46,348 bases of DNA from Terriglobia bacterium (GCA_020073365.1 JAIQFL010000042.1:1-46348); one strand, 5' to 3'. Positions 18,413 through 27,990 are shown, counted from the stretch's first letter. A program made the numbers and translations. Notes: generated by a model from the letters alone, not told the origin.

Positions 18413-19332
18413 GAGTGTACCTTCAGCAGTTCTTGCAGCCGCGCTCCTTCCGGCACGCCGGCCACTCCGCCGAAAGCCTCAGTGGAGAGCGCTCCGCATA
18501 TATTGGCCGCTCGCAGACAGATTTCCGGCGAGTCTCCTCTCAACCAGCAATGCAAGAACCCAGCATTGAATGAATCCCCGGCGCCGGTGGTATCCACCGG
18601 CGTAACCGCAGGCGGAGCATCATGCCGGATTTCGCCGTCCCACAATAGAGCCGCGCCGCTCGAGCCAAGCTTCAATGCCACGCGCGGGGCGCCGTTCGAA
18701 ATAAACCAGCGAAGCATCTTCTCGGGCTCGGTTTCGCCTGTAATGCAGCGGGCCTCCGATTCATTGGGGAAGAAAAGATCGAGGAGAGCCAGGATTTTCG
18801 GCAGCCGCGCGTCTCGTAACCAATGCTCGTGCCAGCCGACGTCGAGCGATACCGTACAGCCGTTTGCGCGAATTGCGGAGAGTAGATCCCCGGCGGTCGA
18901 GAGTTCCGGTGCGAATGCAAGGTGCACGTGAGCAGCACGCGCGAGAAGATTCGCCGCAGCCGATTGAGCCAGCGCCGCGGGAAAGCCCTGATTGGCGCCC
19001 AGGTAAGTGAGTAAGCTGCGGTCTTCGGGCGTGGTGATCGCAACCGTGAAAGCAGTCGCTTCGTTGCCGTCGCGAATGATGTCGGAGGTATCGACGCCAT
19101 TTCGCCGAAGTTGTTCGACAAGCCAGTCGCCATCGCCGCCAACCACACCGAGAACCGACACCGTCGACCCTAGCTTCGCCATGCCGCACGCCGTGTTGGA
19201 CGCGCCGCCGCCAACCTCGCGGTGATAATGTTTCGCAAACGCCTCTTGGCCTGGCTGCGGCCAGAACTCAAAGCCGCTCAATATGAGGTCGGCGTAGAGT
19301 TCTCCGGCCAGAATAACATCCAGGGATTTCAT
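18400..19332 (-). CDS. PfkB-family carbohydrate kinase
   Basis: 310 aa. ATG 19332 is chosen because the family N terminus (SLDVILAGELYADLIL) starts there and the permease gene ends 4 nt upstream. Earlier in-frame codons lie inside the permease gene. Signature 1 is GGGASNTACGMAKLG with VGGDGDW. Signature 2 is DTTGAGDSFNAGF with the catalytic base Asp253. FPNESEA and ALKLGSSGAAL complete the ribokinase fold. PfkB kinases transfer ATP phosphate to a sugar hydroxyl in the cytoplasm; the substrate cannot be read from the motifs. Lying between a permease and a 6-phospho-glycosidase, it could phosphorylate the imported glycoside, or alternatively the freed sugar. Confidence 0.87.
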   Translation of the reverse strand: MKSLDVILAGELYADLILSGFEFWPQPGQEAFAKHYHREVGGGASNTACGMAKLGSTVSVLGVVGGDGDWLVEQLRRNGVDTSDIIRDGNEATAFTVAITTPEDRSLLTYLGANQGFPAALAQSAAANLLARAAHVHLAFAPELSTAGDLLSAIRANGCTVSLDVGWHEHWLRDARLPKILALLDLFFPNESEARCITGETEPEKMLRWFISNGAPRVALKLGSSGAALLWDGEIRHDAPPAVTPVDTTGAGDSFNAGFLHCWLRGDSPEICLRAANICGALSTEAFGGVAGVPEGARLQELLKVHSCEK

Positions 19333-19336
19333 GCGA

Positions 19337-20704
19337 TCACGCACCCGGACCTGCCTCTCGCGTGCCGAACGGCCAATCCCCGACTGTTCGGGCGCGCCAA
19401 AAATAGGCAGCCACACCCAATGCCAGGAGCACCAGGCCGGCGAGGATATAGGGCAAACCGCTCGCAATCAAAATGTACAACCAACCGAGAAACGCGACGA
19501 TGCTCGGCAGTGGATAGAGGGGCATTCGGAACGGGCGCGCAATGTCCGGCCGGCCGCGCCGGATCAGCGTCACCGCGAAAATCTGAGCCATGAATTGAAT
19601 CAGCACCTGGATCACGATCAGGCCGTTGATCAGAACATCCAGATTCAGCAGCGAGGCCGCCGCGGAGAGACCACCGATGAACAGCACCGAAATATAAGGA
19701 AAGTTCTTCGTAGGGTGCAACCGCGCGAACGGCTTGAAGAATCGGCCATCAGCGGCGGCCGCGTAAGGCACACGCGAATAGCCGAGGAGCACGGCGAACA
19801 CAGATGCGAGCGTTGTCCAGAGGATCAGGATGGTGACCACGGCTGCAGCTTTTGGACCGTAAATTCGCTGGATAAAATCGGATGCAATGGCGGTAGATTG
19901 AATTGCCTGGCGCCAGGGCACAACTCCGATTATGGTGACGTTCATTGTCAGATAGAGCCCGGCCACTGCCATGATCGAGAGCAGGATCGACTGTGGGATC
20001 ACCCGTTCCGGCCTGCGAACCTCTCCGGCAAAAAAGCAGACGTTGTTGTACCCACCGTAATCGTACATTGCGATGAGAGTAGCGCCGCCGAGTCCGAAGA
20101 AGAATGCCGGTGTTGCCGTAAATGCACCGGGCGGGAAATCGAGCACTCTTCGAGGGTCGAAGTGCAGAACACCCGCTGCGGTAATCCATACCACCGTACC
20201 GATCACGACCGCCCACATCACCACGGAGAGCCTTCCCACGGATCGAATATCGCGATAAAGCAGCACCGTGATCGCAACGCAAACAGCTACCGCAATGAGC
20301 TTCTCTTCAAGAGGGCTCATTCCTCTGTATAGAAACCGGGCATATTGAGCAAAGCCGACCGCGCCGGAACCGATGGAAAGCGGCGCGAGCGCCACCGTTT
20401 GCCAGATAAACAGGAAACTCATCAATCGCCCCATTTTTTGCGGTCCATACGCCTCGGAGAGGTAATGATACGGTCCACCCGTGCCTGGCATGGCTGCGCC
20501 CAATTCGGCCCAAACCATACCGTCGCAGAGCGCAACTATCGCACCCAGAACCCAACCCAGGATCGCCTGCGGTCCATTCATTTTGGCCAACAGAATCGGA
20601 ATCGTGATGAATGGTCCCACGCCGATCATCTCCAGCATATTAGCGGCGGTGGCTCCGGGGAGGTCGATGCCGCGGACGAGATGCGGAGGGTCAGTCTGGC
20701 GCAA
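19337..20704 (-). CDS. APC superfamily permease
   Basis: 455 aa with about twelve hydrophobic segments. The first transmembrane helix carries the substrate-binding break MIGVGPF of amino acid-polyamine-organocation transporters, and GAAMPGTGGPYHYLSEAYGP follows at the usual place. YSRVPYAAAADG and ARPFRMPLYPLPS are also typical of the family. The start is a TTG at 20704 with a weak GGGAAA upstream; no ATG exists before the first helix. It is the first gene of the operon with a PfkB kinase and GH4. Most relatives carry amino acids, but the partners here argue for a sugar-containing or amino-glycoside-like solute. That substrate reassignment is inference. Confidence 0.8.
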   Translation of the reverse strand: MRQTDPPHLVRGIDLPGATAANMLEMIGVGPFITIPILLAKMNGPQAILGWVLGAIVALCDGMVWAELGAAMPGTGGPYHYLSEAYGPQKMGRLMSFLFIWQTVALAPLSIGSGAVGFAQYARFLYRGMSPLEEKLIAVAVCVAITVLLYRDIRSVGRLSVVMWAVVIGTVVWITAAGVLHFDPRRVLDFPPGAFTATPAFFFGLGGATLIAMYDYGGYNNVCFFAGEVRRPERVIPQSILLSIMAVAGLYLTMNVTIIGVVPWRQAIQSTAIASDFIQRIYGPKAAAVVTILILWTTLASVFAVLLGYSRVPYAAAADGRFFKPFARLHPTKNFPYISVLFIGGLSAAASLLNLDVLINGLIVIQVLIQFMAQIFAVTLIRRGRPDIARPFRMPLYPLPSIVAFLGWLYILIASGLPYILAGLVLLALGVAAYFWRARTVGDWPFGTREAGPGA

Positions 20705-20721
20705 TTTCCCAAGTTATCATA

Positions 20722-21837
20722 TTGGGTACGATTCGCTGGATTCTCATTTTCATTTTGGCGGCTGCCGTTTCGTCCGCTCAGTCTCCGCTGGAGCAGGCGG
20801 TTACACTGGCGCGGGAAAAGCGTTACGCCGAGGCCCGGAAAGCATTGGAGGGTGTGGGCGAACCCGCAGGCGTGTCGCAGCGCATCGCCTTCCATCGCCT
20901 GAAGGCAGCCGTAGCATCGGGATTGGGAGACGCGGCAACGGCCGCCGACGAAATGCAACTGGCGCTGGCGCTCGCTCCGGAAGATGTATCTTTGCAGATG
21001 GCCGCCGCTGCCGCTGAATTGCAGGCGGGAAGGCTTGATGCCGCGCTCCTGCTTGTTCGCGCCGGCGCCAATACAGCTGTGGGCCAGGCGCTGCTGGGAG
21101 ACATTCAGGAAAAGCGAGGCCAATATGTGGAAGCGGCAAAAGCCTATCAAAAGGCGGTCGCTCTGGCGCCCGAGCGTGAGCAGTACCGCCTCGCGCTAGC
21201 GCTGGAACTGGTACAGCACTACACGTTTGAGCCGGCGATTGCAGTTTTGGAGCAGGCCGCACAGCTATTCCCGAAATCCGCGCGCATCCGGACCTTGCTG
21301 GGCATCGCCCAATATGCCGCCGGCCGATACGATGATGCGGAGACCGCGTTGACCGACGCCCTGCGTCTGGACCCCGGCCTTGACCCTGTGTATGTGTATA
21401 TCGCGCAGGTGGCGCTGGAAGCGACCGGCACGCCTTCCGCCGCCACCCTCCAGGTCATCTGTACCCGGGACCCCATCACATGCGCGGCCTTGAAGTCTCG
21501 CGTGGCGCTCGCGGAGGGCGATTCTACGCTTCAGGCCCACGCTGTAGCCGAGTTGCAGCACGCGCCGAAGGATAATTCAGTGGCGCACTGCGAGTTGGGA
21601 CGGGTTTACCAGGCTGACGGCAAGTGGCAGGGCGCACGCGCAGAACTGGAGGCTTGTGTTCGGCTCGATCCCACGGCGCAGAACCATTACCGCCTCGGGC
21701 TTGTGTACGGCCGGCTCGGTCTTGAGGACCTGGCACAGCAGCAGATGGAACTCCGCAAAGTCGCGGAGGATCGAAAATCCGAAGAAACCGCAAAGCGGCA
21801 GAGGGCCGTCGAGACCTTCCAATACCTCATCAGGTAA
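20722..21837 (+). CDS. Exported TPR-repeat protein
   Basis: 371 aa from a TTG at 20722. It begins with a signal peptide (GTIRWILIFILAAAVSSAQ) followed by about eight tetratricopeptide-like helix pairs, e.g. ARKALEGVGEPAGVSQRIAFHRL, VEAAKAYQKAVALAPE, AIAVLEQAAQLFPKSARI, DAETALTDALRLDPGLDPVYVYIAQ and GARAELEACVRLDPTAQNHYRLGLVYGRLG. It is probably a periplasmic scaffold for protein partners; no enzymatic domain is present. It diverges from the permease with only 17 bp between the two TTG starts. It converges with the PIG-L gene, the stop codons being 1 nt apart. The true start could lie slightly elsewhere, but no ATG precedes the signal peptide. Confidence 0.7.
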   Translation: MGTIRWILIFILAAAVSSAQSPLEQAVTLAREKRYAEARKALEGVGEPAGVSQRIAFHRLKAAVASGLGDAATAADEMQLALALAPEDVSLQMAAAAAELQAGRLDAALLLVRAGANTAVGQALLGDIQEKRGQYVEAAKAYQKAVALAPEREQYRLALALELVQHYTFEPAIAVLEQAAQLFPKSARIRTLLGIAQYAAGRYDDAETALTDALRLDPGLDPVYVYIAQVALEATGTPSAATLQVICTRDPITCAALKSRVALAEGDSTLQAHAVAELQHAPKDNSVAHCELGRVYQADGKWQGARAELEACVRLDPTAQNHYRLGLVYGRLGLEDLAQQQMELRKVAEDRKSEETAKRQRAVETFQYLIR

Positions 21838-21838
21838 G

Positions 21839-24544
21839 TCAGCGCTGCGGATTCTTCGGCAAACTAATCAGATTGGCGAAAATGCGATATGCGCCAGGCA
21901 CTCCCTCAGGCAGTTCCCGATAGAACGCGTATGCGTTGTAGACATAGAGCCCTCTGCCATATTTGGCGTACAACAACCCGCCCTTCTGCGGATCCTGACC
22001 TTCGTCGTGCGTCTCCAGCAGGGCTTCGTAGTGCGGATCCCACGATTTCATCCACTTCGAACCGCGCTCTTCCACCCAACCCGCAAAATCCTTCTCGGTA
22101 ATCCGGTTCGGCCAGTTGAAAACGGGATTGGAAGGCGCCAGGATCTGCACCTTGGACTCTTCGTCGGTCACTTCCTCCGGGTTCGACGTCATAGTGTAAG
22201 GATACGGCCCGAAATTGTGGTCGAACTCGGGCGTGTTGTACTGCACGATCACCACGCCGCCGTTTTTCACGTACTCCAACAGGCGGTTGTTGTACGTCGC
22301 CAGTTCAGCGCGCGCGGCGTAGGTGCGCACGCCCAGCAGAATCACATCGTATTTGCCGAGGTCGCCACTGGCGATATCCGCGGGCGTGAGAAAGTTCACC
22401 TTGATTCCCAAGTGTTCGAGCGAATCCGGCACATCGTCGCCGCTTCCCATGACGTATCCCACCCGCAGACCCGAAGCGACCTTTACGTCGACGCCGGTAG
22501 TCTTGTAAGTGGAAGGCCCGTACAAGAAGTACGGCCGAAGACCGGTATAGCCGGTCACCCGGTAGCCCTCGCGATATTGCTTTCCCCCGAACTCCGCGAC
22601 AGCCGTGATGGAGTATGGCTTTTCGCTGAGGTTCGTGGGCGTCACCGTAAACGTGACTCCGATGTCTTCACCGTCCCGAGTCGTGGAGAATGGGATCGAT
22701 ACCGGTTCCGACTTCCATCCCGCAGGAAGATCGAGTCGCAATGTTCCGCTGGCCGGTCCTTTCACATTGCTGTGGATCACAGTCTTTACCGGGAACGCCT
22801 TCGCATCCAGCGGCACGATTCCGAAGCGCGGTTCAATTGAAATTCCGATCGCCGGAGCGACAATCAGAGGCTCCAGGACCGTTCCCAGTCCGTTGATGCG
22901 TTTCACTGTCTGTACGAACTGCCCCACGCGAATCGGCGCGCCCTCGAAGTTCCAATCTGCCCATGCTGCCACGGGATACGGCACCAGTGGCTGGTTCAAA
23001 TAGCGGGAATCGGCGATGTCGTAATAGGACTGCTCAATATCAGGACGGGTGAAATACGGGCGGGTGAAAGTTGCGTTCTCCGGCGCTTTGACGGTGAAAG
23101 TGGCGTCCACCGGCTTCGAATCGGCGTCCTTGGTCTGCTGCGATGCCGCAGCAGGCGTTACCGTCCATCGAGGACCATAGTCGGAAGCCACGCTAAGTTT
23201 CTCCAAGACCGCTGGCAGGGGACTCTGGTTAACGGCATGCACCTTCACGCCGAACGTGTGTCCGGGAATGGCGACACGAAATGTCTCCGGATCCCCCAGA
23301 AACTGCGCCATGCGCGGATTAGGCTCCTTATCGGGAGCTACCGAGGCCGCGACCGAAAGTCCCAGCGATTCGGCAAGTGCATTATTGAATTGGACGCGCT
23401 TGATATTCAGTTCGTGCAGCAGGTCGTATTTCGAATCGGCCGGAAGGCTGCTCTTCTCCACCGCTGAAATCAGCGCGAGCGTCTCCTTCATTCCATTCGC
23501 GAGTGCCGGGGCGCAGTGCTGCGGTGCGGTACCCGAAAAATTGGCCATCGCATTCTCAACGGCGGAGTTGATTTTGCGCAAGCCTTCCACCACAAAACCC
23601 GAGTCGCCGCCTCTCGCCAAACCGGCAAGCCCCATCGGGGAAATATCGATTCCTTCGAAGAAGTCTTTCTCCTTCTCCGGCACGTTCACCGTGGAGCCGT
23701 ACCGGTGATATGCGCTCGTGATCTGGCCGGCCTTAGGGATATTCGGGCCGCCGTTCTGTGATTTCTGATAACCCAAACCTTCCCGGGAGATCTGGACATA
23801 GGAAGCGCCTAACATGGGGTCGTATCCGCCCTGCGGCTCTTCCACGTTCACCGCGAGTTGAGCGGCGCCGGCACGGGCCGAAAACGGGGCGCGCGCGTAG
23901 TCCTTCACCGGCGACCATGGACGCAGGCCCTCTCGAATCTGCTCTGGAAACATGTTGGGATCACCCGCCGCTTTGAATACCGCCTGAGCCATGGCGCCTG
24001 CTGTCTGGTGATTGCCGTGCCCGTCACTGGGCCCCCCGACGAATACCGACACGACCACCAAAGGACGCACCATTCGGACTACGCGTACAACATCGGCAAG
24101 CACGCGGTCGCGCGTCCAGTGCGTGATAGATTCAGCCATGGTCTTGGAGAAACCGTAGTCGATCACGCGCGTCCAGTACTGGTCGACGCCGTAATAGCGG
24201 CCCGCTGCCAGCAGTTCTTCCGTTCGGACGAGCCCCAGGGCATCGAAATAGTCCGGCGACATTACGTTGGCGCCGCCCTCCCCGCGATTGAGAGTAAGCA
24301 AGGCTACGCGTGTTCCTTTGCCGCGCGATTCGTACGTCAGCATGCCGCCATCCTCGTCATCGGGATGGGCGGTAATCATGATCAAACTTGCGCGCGTGTG
24401 GAGCTTTTTCAAGCTTTGCCAAAGGGCCGAAGAGCCGCGATTCACCGGAATCTCCTGCGCGACGACAGAGGGATGAATCGAAGTGTCGTACGGAGCTTGG
24501 GCAAAGACGGGTACTGCCAGTAGGAGTGCTGGGAAGCGTTTCAT
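21839..24544 (-). CDS. Exported PIG-L (LmbE-type) deacetylase, multidomain
   Basis: 901 aa. ATG 24544 opens a signal peptide (MKRFPALLLAVPVFAQ); an in-frame codon 14 residues earlier would spoil it. Residues about 50-250 are the PIG-L fold, with the zinc and catalytic motif HPDDE at 60-64 and GHGNHQTAG supplying the further histidine. RGEGGAN and RTEELLAAGRYYGV are typical. The remaining roughly 600 residues hold NEW3/Ig-like beta-sandwiches (near 600-680) and a C-terminal glutamine-amidotransferase-like flavodoxin fold (YDVILLGVRTYAARAEL, VVIVQYNTPEF). PIG-L enzymes remove N-acetyl groups from amino sugars. The signal peptide puts it in the periplasm. It follows the TonB receptor by 56 bp on the same strand, so the receptor probably imports its N-acetylated glycan or glycoconjugate substrate. 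Confidence 0.85.
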   Translation of the reverse strand: MKRFPALLLAVPVFAQAPYDTSIHPSVVAQEIPVNRGSSALWQSLKKLHTRASLIMITAHPDDEDGGMLTYESRGKGTRVALLTLNRGEGGANVMSPDYFDALGLVRTEELLAAGRYYGVDQYWTRVIDYGFSKTMAESITHWTRDRVLADVVRVVRMVRPLVVVSVFVGGPSDGHGNHQTAGAMAQAVFKAAGDPNMFPEQIREGLRPWSPVKDYARAPFSARAGAAQLAVNVEEPQGGYDPMLGASYVQISREGLGYQKSQNGGPNIPKAGQITSAYHRYGSTVNVPEKEKDFFEGIDISPMGLAGLARGGDSGFVVEGLRKINSAVENAMANFSGTAPQHCAPALANGMKETLALISAVEKSSLPADSKYDLLHELNIKRVQFNNALAESLGLSVAASVAPDKEPNPRMAQFLGDPETFRVAIPGHTFGVKVHAVNQSPLPAVLEKLSVASDYGPRWTVTPAAASQQTKDADSKPVDATFTVKAPENATFTRPYFTRPDIEQSYYDIADSRYLNQPLVPYPVAAWADWNFEGAPIRVGQFVQTVKRINGLGTVLEPLIVAPAIGISIEPRFGIVPLDAKAFPVKTVIHSNVKGPASGTLRLDLPAGWKSEPVSIPFSTTRDGEDIGVTFTVTPTNLSEKPYSITAVAEFGGKQYREGYRVTGYTGLRPYFLYGPSTYKTTGVDVKVASGLRVGYVMGSGDDVPDSLEHLGIKVNFLTPADIASGDLGKYDVILLGVRTYAARAELATYNNRLLEYVKNGGVVIVQYNTPEFDHNFGPYPYTMTSNPEEVTDEESKVQILAPSNPVFNWPNRITEKDFAGWVEERGSKWMKSWDPHYEALLETHDEGQDPQKGGLLYAKYGRGLYVYNAYAFYRELPEGVPGAYRIFANLISLPKNPQR

Positions 24545-24600
24545 GTAAATAGAGCCTGTCGTCAGAGGCGGGCCGGCATACACCAACCCGCCTCCATCGT

Positions 24601-27600
24601 TTAGAAATACAGCTTAAGCGCGAACTGAATCTCTCTCGGATCAGTTACAGTGCTGAACGACCGCCCAAAAGAGCCGAGCGAAGATGCCGCGATACTGGCG
24701 CTCGGGTTGTTGAAGTTTGCGTGGTTGAGTGCGTTGAAGAACTCCGAGCGGAATTCGACATTCCAACTCTCCCGAATGGCGAACCGTTTGAAGAGGCTCA
24801 GGTCGAGGTTCTGGATACCGGGGCCATGGAATGCCCGTGGCGCGCAGGTGCCAAACGTTCCCGTAGCCGGCATCGCGAATGCCGCCGGATTGAGGAAGAA
24901 GCCGGTTGCGCCTGTCCCCACAAACTGAGAGCGATCACTGGTTGCCCCGACCCACGGATCTCCGATGCAACTGGCACGACTCTGGTGACTACCCCCCGTC
25001 TGGCTCACGTCGGGCGCCGTGACGGTGAACGGGGTGCCGGTTTCCATCGTTACGATCGAATTCAACTGCCACCCGCCAATTACCCGGCTCGCCACACCGT
25101 TATTGTTGAGCAGCACGCCGCCTTTGCCAATTGGCAGGTCCCAGACCGCGTTGGCCACAAACCGGTGGGTCACATCAAACGGTGAGTTGCTCCGTTCGAG
25201 GCTGTAGTTGTAGGCCGTTGCCGGTGTTGAGCCGCCCGTCAGGTTATCGACGTAGTCGGAGAAATTGTGGCTCCAGGTATAGCTGATGCCATAAGAAAGA
25301 CGACTGGCGAACCGCCGACGTAGGGAAGCCAGCAGGCCGTTATAATTCGTGTTCCCATCGTTGGTGGCCAGTTCCAGGAATGCGTGATTCCCGGCGGTGG
25401 AGTTCAGCGTCGTATTCAGGTTGGGGTATGGAAACGCAGTGATCGGCTTTCCGGTGGCATCGAAGCCCGTGACGAATCCCTGGTTCGCGTTGCGCAGTCT
25501 GTTCATCTTGCGCCCGAAGTTGCCCACATAAGAGATGTCGAGCACCGTATCTTTGGAAATCTCGAACTGCGGGCCGAAGCTTACCTGGCTCACATAGCCG
25601 GTCCGTTCGTTCGGATCCTGCGCGCGCACCTGCAGCTTCGTGAGATCGACGAGAGCAGGAGTAAACTGTGCGGCCGGGAAGCCGTTTCTCAATAGAAATG
25701 CCGGCGTCGTGCTGCCCAGTGTCTGGGAAAGTGAGCCGTCAATCACCCATGGCGGATTCAGCGCCAGCATGCTCTCGGAACCGATCCTCACGACGTGCTG
25801 GTAGAAAACACCGTATCCGCCGCGCAGCACGATGCGCTCCTTCGGCTGCCAGCTAAACCCGACCCGGGGGGCGAAATCGTTCTTATCGGGATGAACGAGC
25901 CCCCGAGCATACCAGTCACCACTCTGCGCGGTTATGAATCCTCCGCCGTTTGCCGGCGTAAAGTTCGAAAGCGCATTCTGGTGGTTCAGTATCGGCGAGA
26001 ACAGTTCGTAACGCAGGCCGAAGGTGAGGGTCAAGCGCGTGTTTACACGCCAGATGTCCTGCGCGAAGAAATTGTTCGAGTCCTGGTAGTTGTGAACCAC
26101 GGTCGGTGTGGTGAAGGCGGCGGTGCTGATGTCGCCGAGCAGAAAGTCCGGGACCCCGAGCCCGCTGTTGCCGCTGTAAATACCGCTGGCGGTGATTTGG
26201 CCCTGTAAAGATTGGATATCGAGGAAATTGTCACTCGTGTGGCGGTGCTCGTATCCAAGCCTAAAGCTGTGGTTGCCCTTCAGCCAGCTCAACGTGTCCA
26301 GCAGTTGCCATACTTGCGAGACCTGGAACTGCGGCCGCCACGGCGAAGATCCCAACCGCTGCAAACCGCTGATGTTGATGGGCGGAATACCAGCGTCGTT
26401 GGGTCCAGCGGGGATACCAGCCAGACCGTAATCACTCGCTTGCGACGTTGCAAGTGTCAAGCCGATGGGATCGCTATGCGCGTAATCGCGGCTGAAGCCG
26501 GCGCGAAGCTCGTTCAGCATCGATGGCTTCAGCAGGTCCGTCCAGGCCGCCGCCACCGATTTGCCGCGAATCCGGTACTGGGTAGCGAAGTTCCCGTTGC
26601 CCGCAATCGGATCGCTGGTCCACGGCGGATCCTGCCGGTCTACGGTGTAATCGCTGAAGCGGCCGAAAATGCGGTTATTGGGTGTGAAATTGTGATCGAT
26701 GCGCGTGTCCCAGGAATAAGTATCGTTCGGGACCGAATATTGGAACTGGTAATTCGGCGCACCCGTCCAACTGCCCGCCACTCCCTGTCTGGCGATTGCA
26801 GCCGGAATATTCGGGTTCGGATACAAGGCCAGCAACCTGGACCCGACCGGGTCAATGCACGAGGCTGCGATGATGTTTCCGGCAATACATCCGTTCTGGC
26901 TGGGAACCGTCGGATTTGCCACCGGCGTCTTCAGTTCAGTGAAGTTGCCCTGCTTCATCAGGGGCGTCGGCACGGTCGAGTTCACCGTTGTTGCCTTGCG
27001 GCTGGTAAAATCTTGTGCGTCGAAAAAGAAGAACGTCCGATTCTTGATGATCGGACCGCCGATCGTGCCGCCAAACTGATTCTGGCTGAAATGTCCGCGG
27101 GGAACTCCGCCCGCGTTATTGAAGTAGGTATTGGAATCGAATTTGTTATTTCGAATGAACTCCCACACGTCGCCATGCAATCCGTTGGTTCCGCTTTTGA
27201 TCGAGGCATTGATCACCGCTCCGGCCGATGTTCCGAATTCGGCGGAGTAGGTGCGGGTTTGTACGCGGAACTCCTGCAACGCGTCGGGCGGCGGTTGCAC
27301 GGTCTGAACAGAACCTTCCTGTAGGTTCGTGGAACCCGAATTGTTGTCAACACCGTCCAGGGAAAAGTAGTTCTGCGTTTCCAGGTTACCATTTGAACTG
27401 AAGCGGTCAGGCGCCTGGTTGTTCGGATTGGTGACGTTCTTCTGGATTCCGGGCTCCAGCAGCGCCAGGTCCGCATACCGCCGGCCGTTGAGCGGCAGGT
27501 CCTTGATCTGCTTTTCCTGAACCACTCCTCCCACATCCGCTGATTGCGTTTGTAAGATGGCACCAGACGACGCCACCTCCACCGTCTCCGTCAAATTGCC

Positions 27601-27954
27601 GACTTTAAGGCTGAAATCCACAGACGGACGGGACTGCACGTGTATCTCTATGTTGTTCTCCGCCTGCGGGCCGAACCCCGGAGCTGTTGCGCGCACGGAA
27701 TAGTTTCCCGGAGGCAGGGCAGTGAACTGATACTCACCTGCATCGTTTGTAACTGTGCTCTTCTTCAGTCCAGTGGCCGAGTTCGTGAGGTCGATTGCGG
27801 CTTTCGGCACGGCGGCACCGCTTGCATCTCGAACCGTTCCGACGATCGCTCCGGTATCGATCTGGGCTGCCACCGGCCTGGTTGCCAAAAAAAGAAGACC
27901 GATGGAGCTCAGCAGCCGGAACATCACTAGGGCAGGTAAACTCCCGATTCGCAT
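24601..27954 (-). CDS. Oar-like TonB-dependent receptor
   Basis: 1117 aa. ATG 27954 is chosen for the strong ribosome site GGAGGGGG 5 nt upstream; the open frame extends further 5' but without one. Signal peptide: FRLLSSIGLLFLATRPVAAQ. The CarboxypepD_reg-like domain (GAIVGTVRDASGAAVPKAAIDL...NYSVRATAPGF) covers about residues 38-120. Next come a plug (GGVVQEKQIKDLPLNGRRYADLALL, ALQEFRVQTRTYSAEFGTSAGAVINASIKSG) and a barrel ending DPREIQFALKLYF. It shares architecture with the 5734 receptor but has the 'QIKDLPLNGR' plug variant. It leads an operon with the PIG-L deacetylase, which suggests an N-acetyl-sugar-containing ligand. Confidence 0.88.
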   Translation of the reverse strand: MRIGSLPALVMFRLLSSIGLLFLATRPVAAQIDTGAIVGTVRDASGAAVPKAAIDLTNSATGLKKSTVTNDAGEYQFTALPPGNYSVRATAPGFGPQAENNIEIHVQSRPSVDFSLKVGNLTETVEVASSGAILQTQSADVGGVVQEKQIKDLPLNGRRYADLALLEPGIQKNVTNPNNQAPDRFSSNGNLETQNYFSLDGVDNNSGSTNLQEGSVQTVQPPPDALQEFRVQTRTYSAEFGTSAGAVINASIKSGTNGLHGDVWEFIRNNKFDSNTYFNNAGGVPRGHFSQNQFGGTIGGPIIKNRTFFFFDAQDFTSRKATTVNSTVPTPLMKQGNFTELKTPVANPTVPSQNGCIAGNIIAASCIDPVGSRLLALYPNPNIPAAIARQGVAGSWTGAPNYQFQYSVPNDTYSWDTRIDHNFTPNNRIFGRFSDYTVDRQDPPWTSDPIAGNGNFATQYRIRGKSVAAAWTDLLKPSMLNELRAGFSRDYAHSDPIGLTLATSQASDYGLAGIPAGPNDAGIPPINISGLQRLGSSPWRPQFQVSQVWQLLDTLSWLKGNHSFRLGYEHRHTSDNFLDIQSLQGQITASGIYSGNSGLGVPDFLLGDISTAAFTTPTVVHNYQDSNNFFAQDIWRVNTRLTLTFGLRYELFSPILNHQNALSNFTPANGGGFITAQSGDWYARGLVHPDKNDFAPRVGFSWQPKERIVLRGGYGVFYQHVVRIGSESMLALNPPWVIDGSLSQTLGSTTPAFLLRNGFPAAQFTPALVDLTKLQVRAQDPNERTGYVSQVSFGPQFEISKDTVLDISYVGNFGRKMNRLRNANQGFVTGFDATGKPITAFPYPNLNTTLNSTAGNHAFLELATNDGNTNYNGLLASLRRRFASRLSYGISYTWSHNFSDYVDNLTGGSTPATAYNYSLERSNSPFDVTHRFVANAVWDLPIGKGGVLLNNNGVASRVIGGWQLNSIVTMETGTPFTVTAPDVSQTGGSHQSRASCIGDPWVGATSDRSQFVGTGATGFFLNPAAFAMPATGTFGTCAPRAFHGPGIQNLDLSLFKRFAIRESWNVEFRSEFFNALNHANFNNPSASIAASSLGSFGRSFSTVTDPREIQFALKLYF

Positions 27955-27984
27955 ATTTTCCCCCTCCAATTGGGCAGTGGCGAA

Positions 27985-27990
27985 ATTATA
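27985..27990 (-). promoter_or_regulatory. -10 box of the receptor/PIG-L operon
   Basis: A consensus TATAAT lies on the minus strand 30 bp before the ATG at 27954. With a start about 7 nt further on, the leader would be roughly 24 nt and still include the GGAGGGGG ribosome site. The matching -35 (GTCAAA at a 17-bp spacing) is poor. Confidence 0.4.
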
